The translations under genes were made by a program, and so were the position numbers. The notes under the pieces are model-generated. The model was not told the origin of the DNA. It ran no database searches and worked only from the letters and a program-made list of their open reading frames with translations. Below are positions 57,194-64,000 of a stretch of 64,000 bases of DNA, piece by piece. Source of the DNA: Sporosarcina luteola (GTDB lineage Bacteria; Bacillota; Bacilli; Bacillales_A; Planococcaceae). Numbering within the stretch: the first letter of the stretch is position 1; each line of letters opens with the position of its first letter. The stretch lies in contig NZ_JAMBOK010000006.1 of the NCBI RefSeq assembly GCF_023715585.1, forward strand, positions 1 to 64,000, in the 5' to 3' direction.

Positions 57194-58615
57194 TCAATCG
57201 ATGATCACTTGTATTTGTCTATCCTTCGCCCGAATGGCGCCTTGAAACTTCGCTCTCATTAGCAAGTATTGGAACAGCGTCGCAACATGTCGCTCTGTTA
57301 CTGTTTCCCCGCCTAGGAGCAACGGTATGCCCGGCGGATAAGGAATAACGGCAGCTGCCGCCACGTGCCCGACTGTTTCATCTATCAATCTCCATTCGGT
57401 TTCTCTCCCATGAAGTTCTTGCGGGAGATAGGTCAGCGTCGATAATCCTTCGTCCGTCGCTATCCTCTCAAGCGCTGGCTCCTCTTTCTTCGCCGGCAAG
57501 CCAGCAACGGCAATCATAATTCTTTGGACGCTTTCGCCGAATGGATATATTTTACCCTTTTTCAGCAGCGGCAGAATGAGCAGCACTTGGAATGGGTCGG
57601 CTAGTTCTGCGAAAACCCCTTCCGCTTCAAGCCTAGCAAGCAATTCAAACCCTGTATAGCCTTGGACTCGCAGCAATATTTTTAATGGATCGTCCGTTTC
57701 AACGATCTGCAATGCAGAGATGGCGAGAAGTTCATTGATGAAGGTTCGGCGTTTTTCCAAGAAATCTGCTTGATCTTCAACTGTATATGACTCGGCGTAT
57801 GCCCGGGCATCGTCAAGCGACGCCATGAGCAAATAGGATGGACTGCTCGATTGGAGCATTCCCAAATAATGCGCTACTCTTTCAGGAGAGATGAATGCCG
57901 ACCTGATATGTAAAAATGACGCCATCGTCATGGCTGGCAATGTTTTATGGGCCGAGTGCACAACAACATCCGCTCCGAGCTCCAATGCGGAGGGTGGAAA
58001 TGCACCCCCTGTGACGAAATGGGCTCCATGCGCTTCATCCACCAAAACAGGAATACCAAATGAATGACTATATTGAATGATGTCCAACAACTGGGAGCCT
58101 GCTACTCCATAGTAGGTTGGATATGTGAGGACGACCGCCTTAGCGTGGGGATAGGCTTCAATCGCCTCCTGTACCCGCTCAAAACGGACAGCACCCGGCG
58201 TATTCGTTTGCGCATCCCACGTAGGCGATACGAAGACCGGCTTGGCACCTGTCAATTCAATCGCGTGGAAAATCGATTTATGGGCATTCCTTTGCACAAT
58301 GACAGTGTCGCCAGGCCTGCATGCCGCGTACATCATTGCCAAATTGCCGACTGTGGATCCATTGACGAGATAGAAGCTCCGGTCCGATTTATACAAAGCC
58401 GAAAGCCGTTGCTCCGCTTCACGGATCACTCCTGACGGTTCATGCAAATCATCCAACCCTTCCAATTCCGTCATATCGTATGACAGCACGGACTGCATTT
58501 CTTCCGGCAAGCCGGACAGCAGACCGTGTTTATGACCTGGCACATGAAACGAAATCGGACGCTTTTCCTTAAATTGGCTAAGCGCTTGGACAAGCGGTTT
58601 AACTCTTTCACTCAT
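57194..58615 (-). CDS. yaaO: PLP-dependent Orn/Lys/Arg decarboxylase family protein (YaaO)
   Basis: Group III basic amino acid decarboxylase. The 473-residue product has the N-terminal FHVPGHKHGLL, then VNGSTVGNLAMMYA, the cofactor-stacking RNAHKSIFHA, VLVDEAHGAHF, and the PLP lysine in VVHSAHKTLPAMTMASFLH (near 222). PPGIPLLLGGE follows near the C terminus. The substrate is not determinable by eye; arginine or lysine is usual for this clade. It precedes tmk by 12 bases. In B. subtilis csfB, xpaC and yaaN lie upstream; here an ABC exporter does. Confidence 0.93.
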   Translation of the reverse strand: MSERVKPLVQALSQFKEKRPISFHVPGHKHGLLSGLPEEMQSVLSYDMTELEGLDDLHEPSGVIREAEQRLSALYKSDRSFYLVNGSTVGNLAMMYAACRPGDTVIVQRNAHKSIFHAIELTGAKPVFVSPTWDAQTNTPGAVRFERVQEAIEAYPHAKAVVLTYPTYYGVAGSQLLDIIQYSHSFGIPVLVDEAHGAHFVTGGAFPPSALELGADVVVHSAHKTLPAMTMASFLHIRSAFISPERVAHYLGMLQSSSPSYLLMASLDDARAYAESYTVEDQADFLEKRRTFINELLAISALQIVETDDPLKILLRVQGYTGFELLARLEAEGVFAELADPFQVLLILPLLKKGKIYPFGESVQRIMIAVAGLPAKKEEPALERIATDEGLSTLTYLPQELHGRETEWRLIDETVGHVAAAAVIPYPPGIPLLLGGETVTERHVATLFQYLLMRAKFQGAIRAKDRQIQVIID

Positions 58616-58689
58616 GACGATTCACACTTCCTTTGTCTCTATTATAAAGGAAGTCTGGACAGTAAGGGTGAAAACTCCTTCTTGGAAAT

Positions 58690-58713
58690 GAAAAAGCCGA
58701 GGGGAGCCTCGGC
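58690..58713 (-). terminator. Intrinsic terminator of the ABC exporter operon
   Basis: Seven-bp stem GCCGAGG/CCTCGGC (58696-58702 with 58707-58713) with four-base loop and TTTTTC on the minus strand after the last permease gene. Confidence 0.85.
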
Positions 58714-58720
58714 TCTCGGC

Positions 58721-59869
58721 TTACGTATAGTTCATTCTTGATAATCCGATGGATAGGAATATCACGGCGAAACCAAGTAAGACAATGAGCGGCACGAGGA
58801 TGTCTCCAACAGTGCCACTGTCTGCAATGAGCGATGTAAATCCTTCCATTGCCCATGTTTGCGGAACGAAATTGGCGATTTTCTGCATAACGTCAGGCAC
58901 AATACTGATAGGCCAATAGACGCCGCCAAGCATGCATGTTGAGATGATCACCAATGTGCCAATGGCATTTTGCTGCTCAACCGTTTTCACAAGGCTTGCA
59001 ATGGACATTCCGAGACCTACGACACAAAGAAGCAAAGCCGTAACGAGAAGAAGCAATGCTACTGGTGACCCCCAATTGACGTCAAACAGGGTGGACGACA
59101 GCAAGATAAGAAGGAAAAACTGGATCCCTCCCACTATGAAGAAAGATAGGAAATAGCCAAGCAATACTTGGAAACGGGTGACGGGTGTCGTAAACAATCT
59201 CGACCAGATTCCAGCTTGCCTCGCTTCAATCAGCGTGCCTGTCATCGAAAGCATCATGATCATAACGAACATGATGGAGAATCCCGCAGAGCTATAGGAG
59301 ATGCCCATTAGCGGGTGTCCATCGGATGCATTTATTCTTTGTTCGGTCCACGCTTGGATCTGGCGTTCATTTCCTGTGAGTCGTTCATAGACGGATTCCC
59401 AGCTTTCATTGAAATAAAAACCTCCAACCTGCGCTGCCGCAACGTAAATGTCTAAGGATTGCATTGCCTGATTCACTTGTTGCTTGATGAGTGGAGCTGT
59501 CGCTATGCCGAGTGAAGGTTGAAAGGTGGCGGCTGGCTCTTCATTGCGAAGCTTATTTGCAATTCCTTTTTCCAGCGTTACAATGCCTTGCACCTCATTA
59601 CTCGCCAACAACTTCTCCGCTTCAAGGGCGTTAAAAAGCTCATAGGAAATCATTTCATCGTGCATCAGCTTTTGAATGATGTCCTTCGAATATGCTGTCT
59701 GTTCCTCATCGACCAATGCGATGCGAAATGCTATATCGGCATTTTTCCCAAAAATACTGCCGAACAGAAACGTGAAAAGCAGCGGCATCCCAAGCATTAA
59801 GACAATCGACGATTTTTTCTTGAACGTCCGTTTGATTTCAAACAGGCAAATCGATAAGATTTTCTTCAT
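58721..59869 (-). CDS. ABC-2 type exporter permease (LnrN-like)
   Basis: Membrane half of an antibiotic or lipid exporter. The 382-residue product has one N-terminal helix (about 22-40), a large extracytoplasmic segment (about 45-185) and a C-terminal five-helix ABC-2 domain (about 190-380; SIMFVMIMMLSMTGTLIEARQAGIWSRLFTTPV, TCMLGGVYWPISIVPDVMQKIANFVPQTWAMEGF). It is paired with a sister permease 12 bases upstream and an ATPase. Gene order equals lnrL-lnrM-lnrN. The exported substrate is unknown. Confidence 0.88.
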   Translation of the reverse strand: MKKILSICLFEIKRTFKKKSSIVLMLGMPLLFTFLFGSIFGKNADIAFRIALVDEEQTAYSKDIIQKLMHDEMISYELFNALEAEKLLASNEVQGIVTLEKGIANKLRNEEPAATFQPSLGIATAPLIKQQVNQAMQSLDIYVAAAQVGGFYFNESWESVYERLTGNERQIQAWTEQRINASDGHPLMGISYSSAGFSIMFVMIMMLSMTGTLIEARQAGIWSRLFTTPVTRFQVLLGYFLSFFIVGGIQFFLLILLSSTLFDVNWGSPVALLLLVTALLLCVVGLGMSIASLVKTVEQQNAIGTLVIISTCMLGGVYWPISIVPDVMQKIANFVPQTWAMEGFTSLIADSGTVGDILVPLIVLLGFAVIFLSIGLSRMNYT

Positions 59870-59881
59870 TCCATATACCTC

Positions 59882-61069
59882 CTAAGCAATCCGGCGTCCA
59901 AGCCGGATGGAACTGATGAAAATGGATATCACCCCTATGCCGAGCAACACGCCTGCCGGCAGCCATAACGCTGACCAAGAAGTTCCTGTCATGATTGATG
60001 TGTAGCTCGTCAATGCCCATGAATTGGGCGTAAGCTTGGCAATTTTCCGAATGACTTCAGGGAACAAAGTAAGGGGCAGCATCGAACCTCCAAGCAACGC
60101 CATTACTTGGACACCCATGGTTCCAACGATGTCCGCCATTTTCTCGTTTGTCGTAAAGGCAGCTACAACCATCGCCAATCCCGCTACTGAAAAGATATAG
60201 AAGAAGGTGATGAAGAGGGTTTGCAGGATGGATGGGCCCCAGTCAACCTTCAGCAAGAAATGTGTAGCGCCCATGAAAATCAAAAATTGAATCCATGCAA
60301 ATAGAAACGCACCTATCAATTTTCCTGTTAGAATTGAACGAACTGACGTCGGAGTCATCATCAATCGCGACAGCGTTTCACTCCGCTTTTCCTGATGAAA
60401 TGACTTTCCTCCTGCCATCGCGTTGAATAGAAGGAACATCGCCGCCATTGCTGCAGCATAGTACTGCATGGAACTCACCGACTCTTCGTGTGCAGGCTCA
60501 CTAACGTACGTCCGTTGTTCATTCATAACCTTCTCAATCGCTGTCGTAAGCTCCTGTTGGATGGCTTCCATGTCAACCGTGCTGCCATCACTAGACAACG
60601 CCGCAGCCTCCGCCATGACTGTGGTTGTGGAGTTTGCGATTGCCTGCGACATTTGACCAAACGTCTCTATCATCTGCCGGATAAGGGTCGCCGCTGTTTC
60701 CTGCCCAGTGGTTCGCAAGATGATGGCCCGTTCTGTATCAGGATCCCATTCATCCGGTAAAAGTAGGCCGACGTGGACTTCCCTTTCCTCCATCCAATCC
60801 AGCAATTGTTTCTCCGATTCCGCCCTTTCCACTATAATGGCAAGCCCATCTTCACCAAGTGCGCGGATAATGACTTCCGTCATCGCATTCGATTCGGGTG
60901 AATAGACGCCTAAAACGGTTTTAGGCATGCTTCCTCCACCCATCACCCCTTTTAAGGCGGAACCTAAAATGACCGTCAATAAAATCGGCATGAGAATCAT
61001 CATAAGAATCGCTTTACGGTCTTTCAAGTGAATCTTCGCATCTTTAACAGCTATTAAAAGGCTCTTCAT
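59882..61069 (-). CDS. ABC-2 type exporter permease (LnrM-like)
   Basis: Sister permease of the preceding one. The 395-residue product has an N-terminal helix (about 22-42), an outer domain with Thr/Ala-rich predicted helices (about 60-205) and five C-terminal helices. The conserved KRSETLSRLMMTPTSVRSILTGKLIGAFLFA and GGSMLPLTLFPEVIRKIAKLTPNSWALTSY lie there. Together with the ATPase it likely forms a heterodimeric exporter. It lies 11 bases after the ATPase gene. Confidence 0.88.
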   Translation of the reverse strand: MKSLLIAVKDAKIHLKDRKAILMMILMPILLTVILGSALKGVMGGGSMPKTVLGVYSPESNAMTEVIIRALGEDGLAIIVERAESEKQLLDWMEEREVHVGLLLPDEWDPDTERAIILRTTGQETAATLIRQMIETFGQMSQAIANSTTTVMAEAAALSSDGSTVDMEAIQQELTTAIEKVMNEQRTYVSEPAHEESVSSMQYYAAAMAAMFLLFNAMAGGKSFHQEKRSETLSRLMMTPTSVRSILTGKLIGAFLFAWIQFLIFMGATHFLLKVDWGPSILQTLFITFFYIFSVAGLAMVVAAFTTNEKMADIVGTMGVQVMALLGGSMLPLTLFPEVIRKIAKLTPNSWALTSYTSIMTGTSWSALWLPAGVLLGIGVISIFISSIRLGRRIA

Positions 61070-61080
61070 TGCAGTTCCTC

Positions 61081-62013
61081 CTATTCACGCAAAGAGCGTC
61101 CTGTCAGTTGCAAAAACAATGTTTCCAAATTCGCTTCCTTAAGGTGCATATTGTGTATCACGACACCTGACTGGCTAGCAAGCAGGATTACGTCTGCTAC
61201 GCTCTCCATTTTCGATTGCAAATGCACATCGATCTCCTCGGCTTGCTGGACAATGACCTTTTCCACCCCATTCAACTTTTTTACCTGTTCGATAAATGAA
61301 GGGTGCAAGGAACCAACTGTAAGCTTTAACACAATTCCACCCGCCAAACGATTGTTTAAATCCTTCTTCGTGCCGCTTATGAGGAGCTTCCCTTCATCAA
61401 TGATTGCAATCCGCTTGCAAAGAAACTCGACCTCTTCCATATAATGACTCGTGTAAATGACCGTCAGTCCTTGTTCATTCAATGATTTCACTGTCTCCAA
61501 AATATGACTCCTCGATTGGGGATCGATTCCGACTGTCGGTTCATCCATAATGAGCAGCTGCGGTTCATGCATGAGCGCGGCACCGATATTGATCCGCCGT
61601 TTCATCCCGCCCGAAAAAGTTTCAACCCTGTCCTTACCACGTTCCGTCAGACCAACGATTTCAAGGACTTCCTTCGCACGGTCCTTCGCTTTTTTGCCGG
61701 ATAGACCGTACATCTTTCCCCAAAACATCAGATTGTCCAGCGCGGACATCGTCGGGTAAAGTGCAATGTCTTGCGGTACGACTCCTATCATCTGTTGGGT
61801 TTCCTTCCGATGCTTGCTTACAAGCTTGCCATTAACCCGAATTTCCCCCTCCCCGTTGGGAATCAGTCCGCATATCATTGAAATGAGCGTTGACTTTCCC
61901 GCGCCATTAGGACCTAGCAATCCGAACGACTCTCCTTTTTCCACTTGAAATGAAATCCCTTTAATGACCTCATGTGCACCGAAACTCTTTTTCACATCCG
62001 AAAGTGTAAGCAT
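61081..62013 (-). CDS. ABC exporter ATPase (LnrL-like)
   Basis: Drives the two adjacent ABC-2 permeases. The 310-residue product has Walker A GPNGAGKST (near 34), Q-loop VVPQDIALYPTMSALDNL, signature FSGGMKRRINIGAALM (near 130), Walker B LLIMDEPTVGIDPQ and switch His in VIYTSHYMEE. A roughly 90-residue C-terminal extension follows, of the kind seen in drug-export ATPases. A terminator separates it from the two-component genes upstream, so it needs its own promoter in 62014-62094; none was clearly identified. Confidence 0.92.
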   Translation of the reverse strand: MLTLSDVKKSFGAHEVIKGISFQVEKGESFGLLGPNGAGKSTLISMICGLIPNGEGEIRVNGKLVSKHRKETQQMIGVVPQDIALYPTMSALDNLMFWGKMYGLSGKKAKDRAKEVLEIVGLTERGKDRVETFSGGMKRRINIGAALMHEPQLLIMDEPTVGIDPQSRSHILETVKSLNEQGLTVIYTSHYMEEVEFLCKRIAIIDEGKLLISGTKKDLNNRLAGGIVLKLTVGSLHPSFIEQVKKLNGVEKVIVQQAEEIDVHLQSKMESVADVILLASQSGVVIHNMHLKEANLETLFLQLTGRSLRE

Positions 62014-62096
62014 TCTCCGCAGCCTCCTTCTTTACTTCAATTTTATTGTAGAAGCCTTTTCCTTACATCGAGCGCGCGATAGATTTTGAAGACATG

Positions 62097-62121
62097 AAAA
62101 AAACGACACCTATGTGCCGTT
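62097..62121 (-). terminator. Intrinsic terminator of the two-component operon
   Basis: Stem AACGGCAC/GTGTCGTT (62121-62114 with 62109-62102, one G-U) with a four-base loop and a run of T on the minus strand. Confidence 0.7.
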
Positions 62122-62148
62122 TCTCATGTACGTATGCAGAAAGTAATG

Positions 62149-62802
62149 TCAGAATGTCGTTATGCCATAGCGGACAGCATAAATTGCCGCCTGTGTCCGA
62201 TCACGGAGTCCCAACTTCTGAATGACGTTCGAAACATGGTTCTTTACCGTTCCTTCAGTGATGAATAATGTATCCGCAATTTCCTTATTGTTCAAGCCTT
62301 CTCCGAGATGAGTCAGGACTTCCACTTCCCGGTCGGATAATCCCTCTAGCCCTTTCGGCAGTTCACCCTGGCTAGTATGATTCTTCATTCTCAGCTCCGT
62401 GAGCACTTGCGAAGTGAATTCCTTCGGCAGCACGACACCGCCATGATGAACGGTGAGAATCGCCTGGACAATCGTATCCGTCGGCATATCCTTCAATAAA
62501 TAACCGTTCGCTCCTTCTTCAAGCGCATCGAATATGTATTCACTGTCGTTGAACGTCGTCAGAATCAATACTTTCACATCCGGCAGGCTGTTTTTTACCA
62601 ATCGTGTTCCTTCGACCCCATTCACTCCGGGCATCCTGATATCCATTAAAATGATATCAGGTAGGAGCTCCACCGCTTTATGTAACGCATCCTTACCATC
62701 CATCGCCGTCCCAACTACTTTAATCTCTGCACGCAAGCCCAGCAACGTGCTAAGCCCTTCCCGTACCAAAGGCTGGTCATCGACAATCATGACTTTTATC
62801 AT
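62149..62802 (-). CDS. NarL/LuxR-family response regulator (LnrK-like)
   Basis: Output half of a two-component system presumably controlling the adjacent exporter. The 217-residue product has a receiver domain (1-120; VMIVDDQPLVREGLSTLL, phospho-acceptor Asp in IILMDIRMPG near 54, TTFNDSEYIF, LLKDMP) and a C-terminal LuxR helix-turn-helix (about 150-217; GLSDREVEVLTHLGEGLNNKEIA, TEGTVKNHVSNVIQKL). ATG follows GGGGGTG and overlaps the kinase stop (ATGA). Confidence 0.94.
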   Translation of the reverse strand: MIKVMIVDDQPLVREGLSTLLGLRAEIKVVGTAMDGKDALHKAVELLPDIILMDIRMPGVNGVEGTRLVKNSLPDVKVLILTTFNDSEYIFDALEEGANGYLLKDMPTDTIVQAILTVHHGGVVLPKEFTSQVLTELRMKNHTSQGELPKGLEGLSDREVEVLTHLGEGLNNKEIADTLFITEGTVKNHVSNVIQKLGLRDRTQAAIYAVRYGITTF

Positions 62803-64000
62803 CCCATCACCCCCGACGATATCTTTTTAAGCGGAAAGGTGATCATTATTCTAAAGCCTTCCCTTTCAAAGCTTTCGATTTCAAATGAACCCTCATGCTC
62901 CGCAACACGCTCTTTCATGTTAATTAAACCGAAGTTCGGTACGATATTCTTTTCGCCTTTCCCATCATCCTTTATTTCAATATGGATCTCTTCTTCATCC
63001 ACATGAATCTTCACGATGCATGCATCCGCATTTCCATGCTTTTTTGCATTTGTCAGGCCTTCTTGCACAATCCTTTTGATTGTCGGCTGCAACGCTTTCG
63101 GTATCATGGCCACATCCACTGTTAAAATAAGAAGGGTTTCCATATGAGTCAGCGATGAAAATTCATCCATAAGCTCCTGTAGATCATCATGAAAAGAAAC
63201 TTTCTCATTATCCTCTTTCAATGTCCGGACAGACAACCGTATTTCATGAAGCGCATCCCGCGTAAGCTGCTCACAAACTGCGACAACCTCTTTCGCCTTT
63301 CCGGCATCCCTCTCGACCATTTCACCCGCCACTTGCAACTGTACAACCAATGCCGTCATTTTATGGCCTACCGTATCATGAATTTCCCGCGCTATCTCAT
63401 TCCGCTCCCGAATTACCGTCAACTGCTCGACTTGCTCGGCATATTCCCGCAGTTGCCGGTGCGCCGCTTGCAAAGCCTCGTGGGATTCATTCAACTGCCC
63501 ATATTGAGCAGAAATCGTCTCCTTCGCATGATGAAAATTTCGGATGAGGCTACCGACGAAAGCGCCATAGAAGACGAACATCCCGTTCACGATATTACTA
63601 GATAGTGAAAATACACCTGTTTGTGCATAAAACCGCAAACTGATCAGTATCCATACAGCTACAAACGCCCCTGAAAAAATCCCAAGCAGTGCTTTACGGT
63701 CATATAATAAGAATACGGTTGTTGAAAGGACACCGAAAAAGATTAAATACAAATAGCCACTCTCAGAGAATAAAAAGCCGAACCCCATAATGACAATAAA
63801 GTCGATTGACGAACAAAGAATTCTCGTCTGCTCCCGGACGTCGGCCATTTGAATAAAATGACTGACAATGAATAGGGGAATGGCAAGGATTATATAGATA
63901 GTTCGCGAATCCGCAATACCATTCGTCATTTGAAGGAAATATCCGCTTAAAATGACCAGCATCGCGACGCGCACTAGACTGAATAAAAACAGAGAGATAC
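62799..64000 (-). CDS. Sensor histidine kinase (LnrJ-like), 5' end cut by window
   Basis: Membrane sensor for the response regulator it overlaps. At least 391 residues are visible; the frame stays open to the right edge, so the true start may lie outside, although a GTG at 63974 is in frame. About six hydrophobic segments occupy the N-terminal half. A coiled linker (about 160-190), the HisKA_3 box EIAREIHDTVGHKMTALVVQLQ with the phospho-His (near 196), and an HATPase domain ending NFGLINMKERVAEHEGSFEIES follow. Such NarL-type kinases detect envelope-active compounds; the ligand here is unknown. Confidence 0.9.
   Translation of the reverse strand, partial: ISLFLFSLVRVAMLVILSGYFLQMTNGIADSRTIYIILAIPLFIVSHFIQMADVREQTRILCSSIDFIVIMGFGFLFSESGYLYLIFFGVLSTTVFLLYDRKALLGIFSGAFVAVWILISLRFYAQTGVFSLSSNIVNGMFVFYGAFVGSLIRNFHHAKETISAQYGQLNESHEALQAAHRQLREYAEQVEQLTVIRERNEIAREIHDTVGHKMTALVVQLQVAGEMVERDAGKAKEVVAVCEQLTRDALHEIRLSVRTLKEDNEKVSFHDDLQELMDEFSSLTHMETLLILTVDVAMIPKALQPTIKRIVQEGLTNAKKHGNADACIVKIHVDEEEIHIEIKDDGKGEKNIVPNFGLINMKERVAEHEGSFEIESFEREGFRIMITFPLKKISSGVMG

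Overview
The window is a chromosomal stretch from an endospore-forming member of the Bacillales. Nearly every gene is recognisable, and their order mirrors the Bacillus subtilis block from yaaO to lysS, read here mainly on the minus strand. Spore genes (spoIIE, yabP, yabQ, spoVT, fin, sspF, spoVG), a moderate GC content and the pattern of missing genes fit a Planococcaceae/Caryophanaceae-type organism such as Sporosarcina. That placement is an inference from gene content, with no database search behind it.

Layout from left to right. The left edge holds the promoters and leader of an rRNA operon whose 16S gene lies just outside (1-286). Then come lysS, dusB and the folate cluster folK-folB-folP-pabC-pabB (383-7105), which has no pabA. 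These are followed by cysK, a membrane PpiC foldase, hslO and coaX (7221-10903), then ftsH, hpt and tilS (11029-15236), then spoIIE (15279-17690). A lone plus-strand tRNA-Met follows, with a 640-base non-coding stretch rich in inverted and periodic repeats (17824-18598). Next is yabR-divIC-yabQ-yabP-rqcP-mazG-yabM (18599-23802).

Between yabM and spoVT the conserved order is interrupted by about 8 kb of accessory genes (24142-32027). This insert holds a Fur-type controlled ferric-siderophore importer with its FhuF reductase, and two ECF sigma/anti-sigma pairs in AT-rich DNA. The conserved order then resumes: spoVT, mfd, fin, pth, rplY, prs, glmU, spoVG, ridA, purR, ispE, sspF, veg, rsmA, rnmV, yabE, tatD and metG. 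abrB follows, divergent, and then rsmI, yazA, trmN, yabA, ricT, holB, yaaR, darA, tmk and a YaaO-type decarboxylase (32371-58615). The right end (58721-64000) is a two-component system with an ABC-2 exporter, organised like LnrJK-LnrLMN. Its sensor kinase is cut by the window edge.

The genes cover translation quality (lysS, metG, tilS, rsmA, rsmI, trmN, rnmV, pth, rqcP), replication and repair (holB, yabA, tmk, mfd), cofactors and precursors (folate, coaX, prs, hpt, glmU, ispE) and cell division and sporulation. Most are in short operons with ATGA-type overlaps, and most operon ends carry clear intrinsic terminators.

The most unusual content is non-coding. Four intergenic arrays of short motifs repeat with an exact 20- or 21-base period: cores CGCATAAA (two loci, one of them a giant inverted repeat of seven plus seven units), AGTTCTCRTT (eight units) and GATCGATAT (five or six units). 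I know of no described element that explains them. They are the best candidate in the window for something new.
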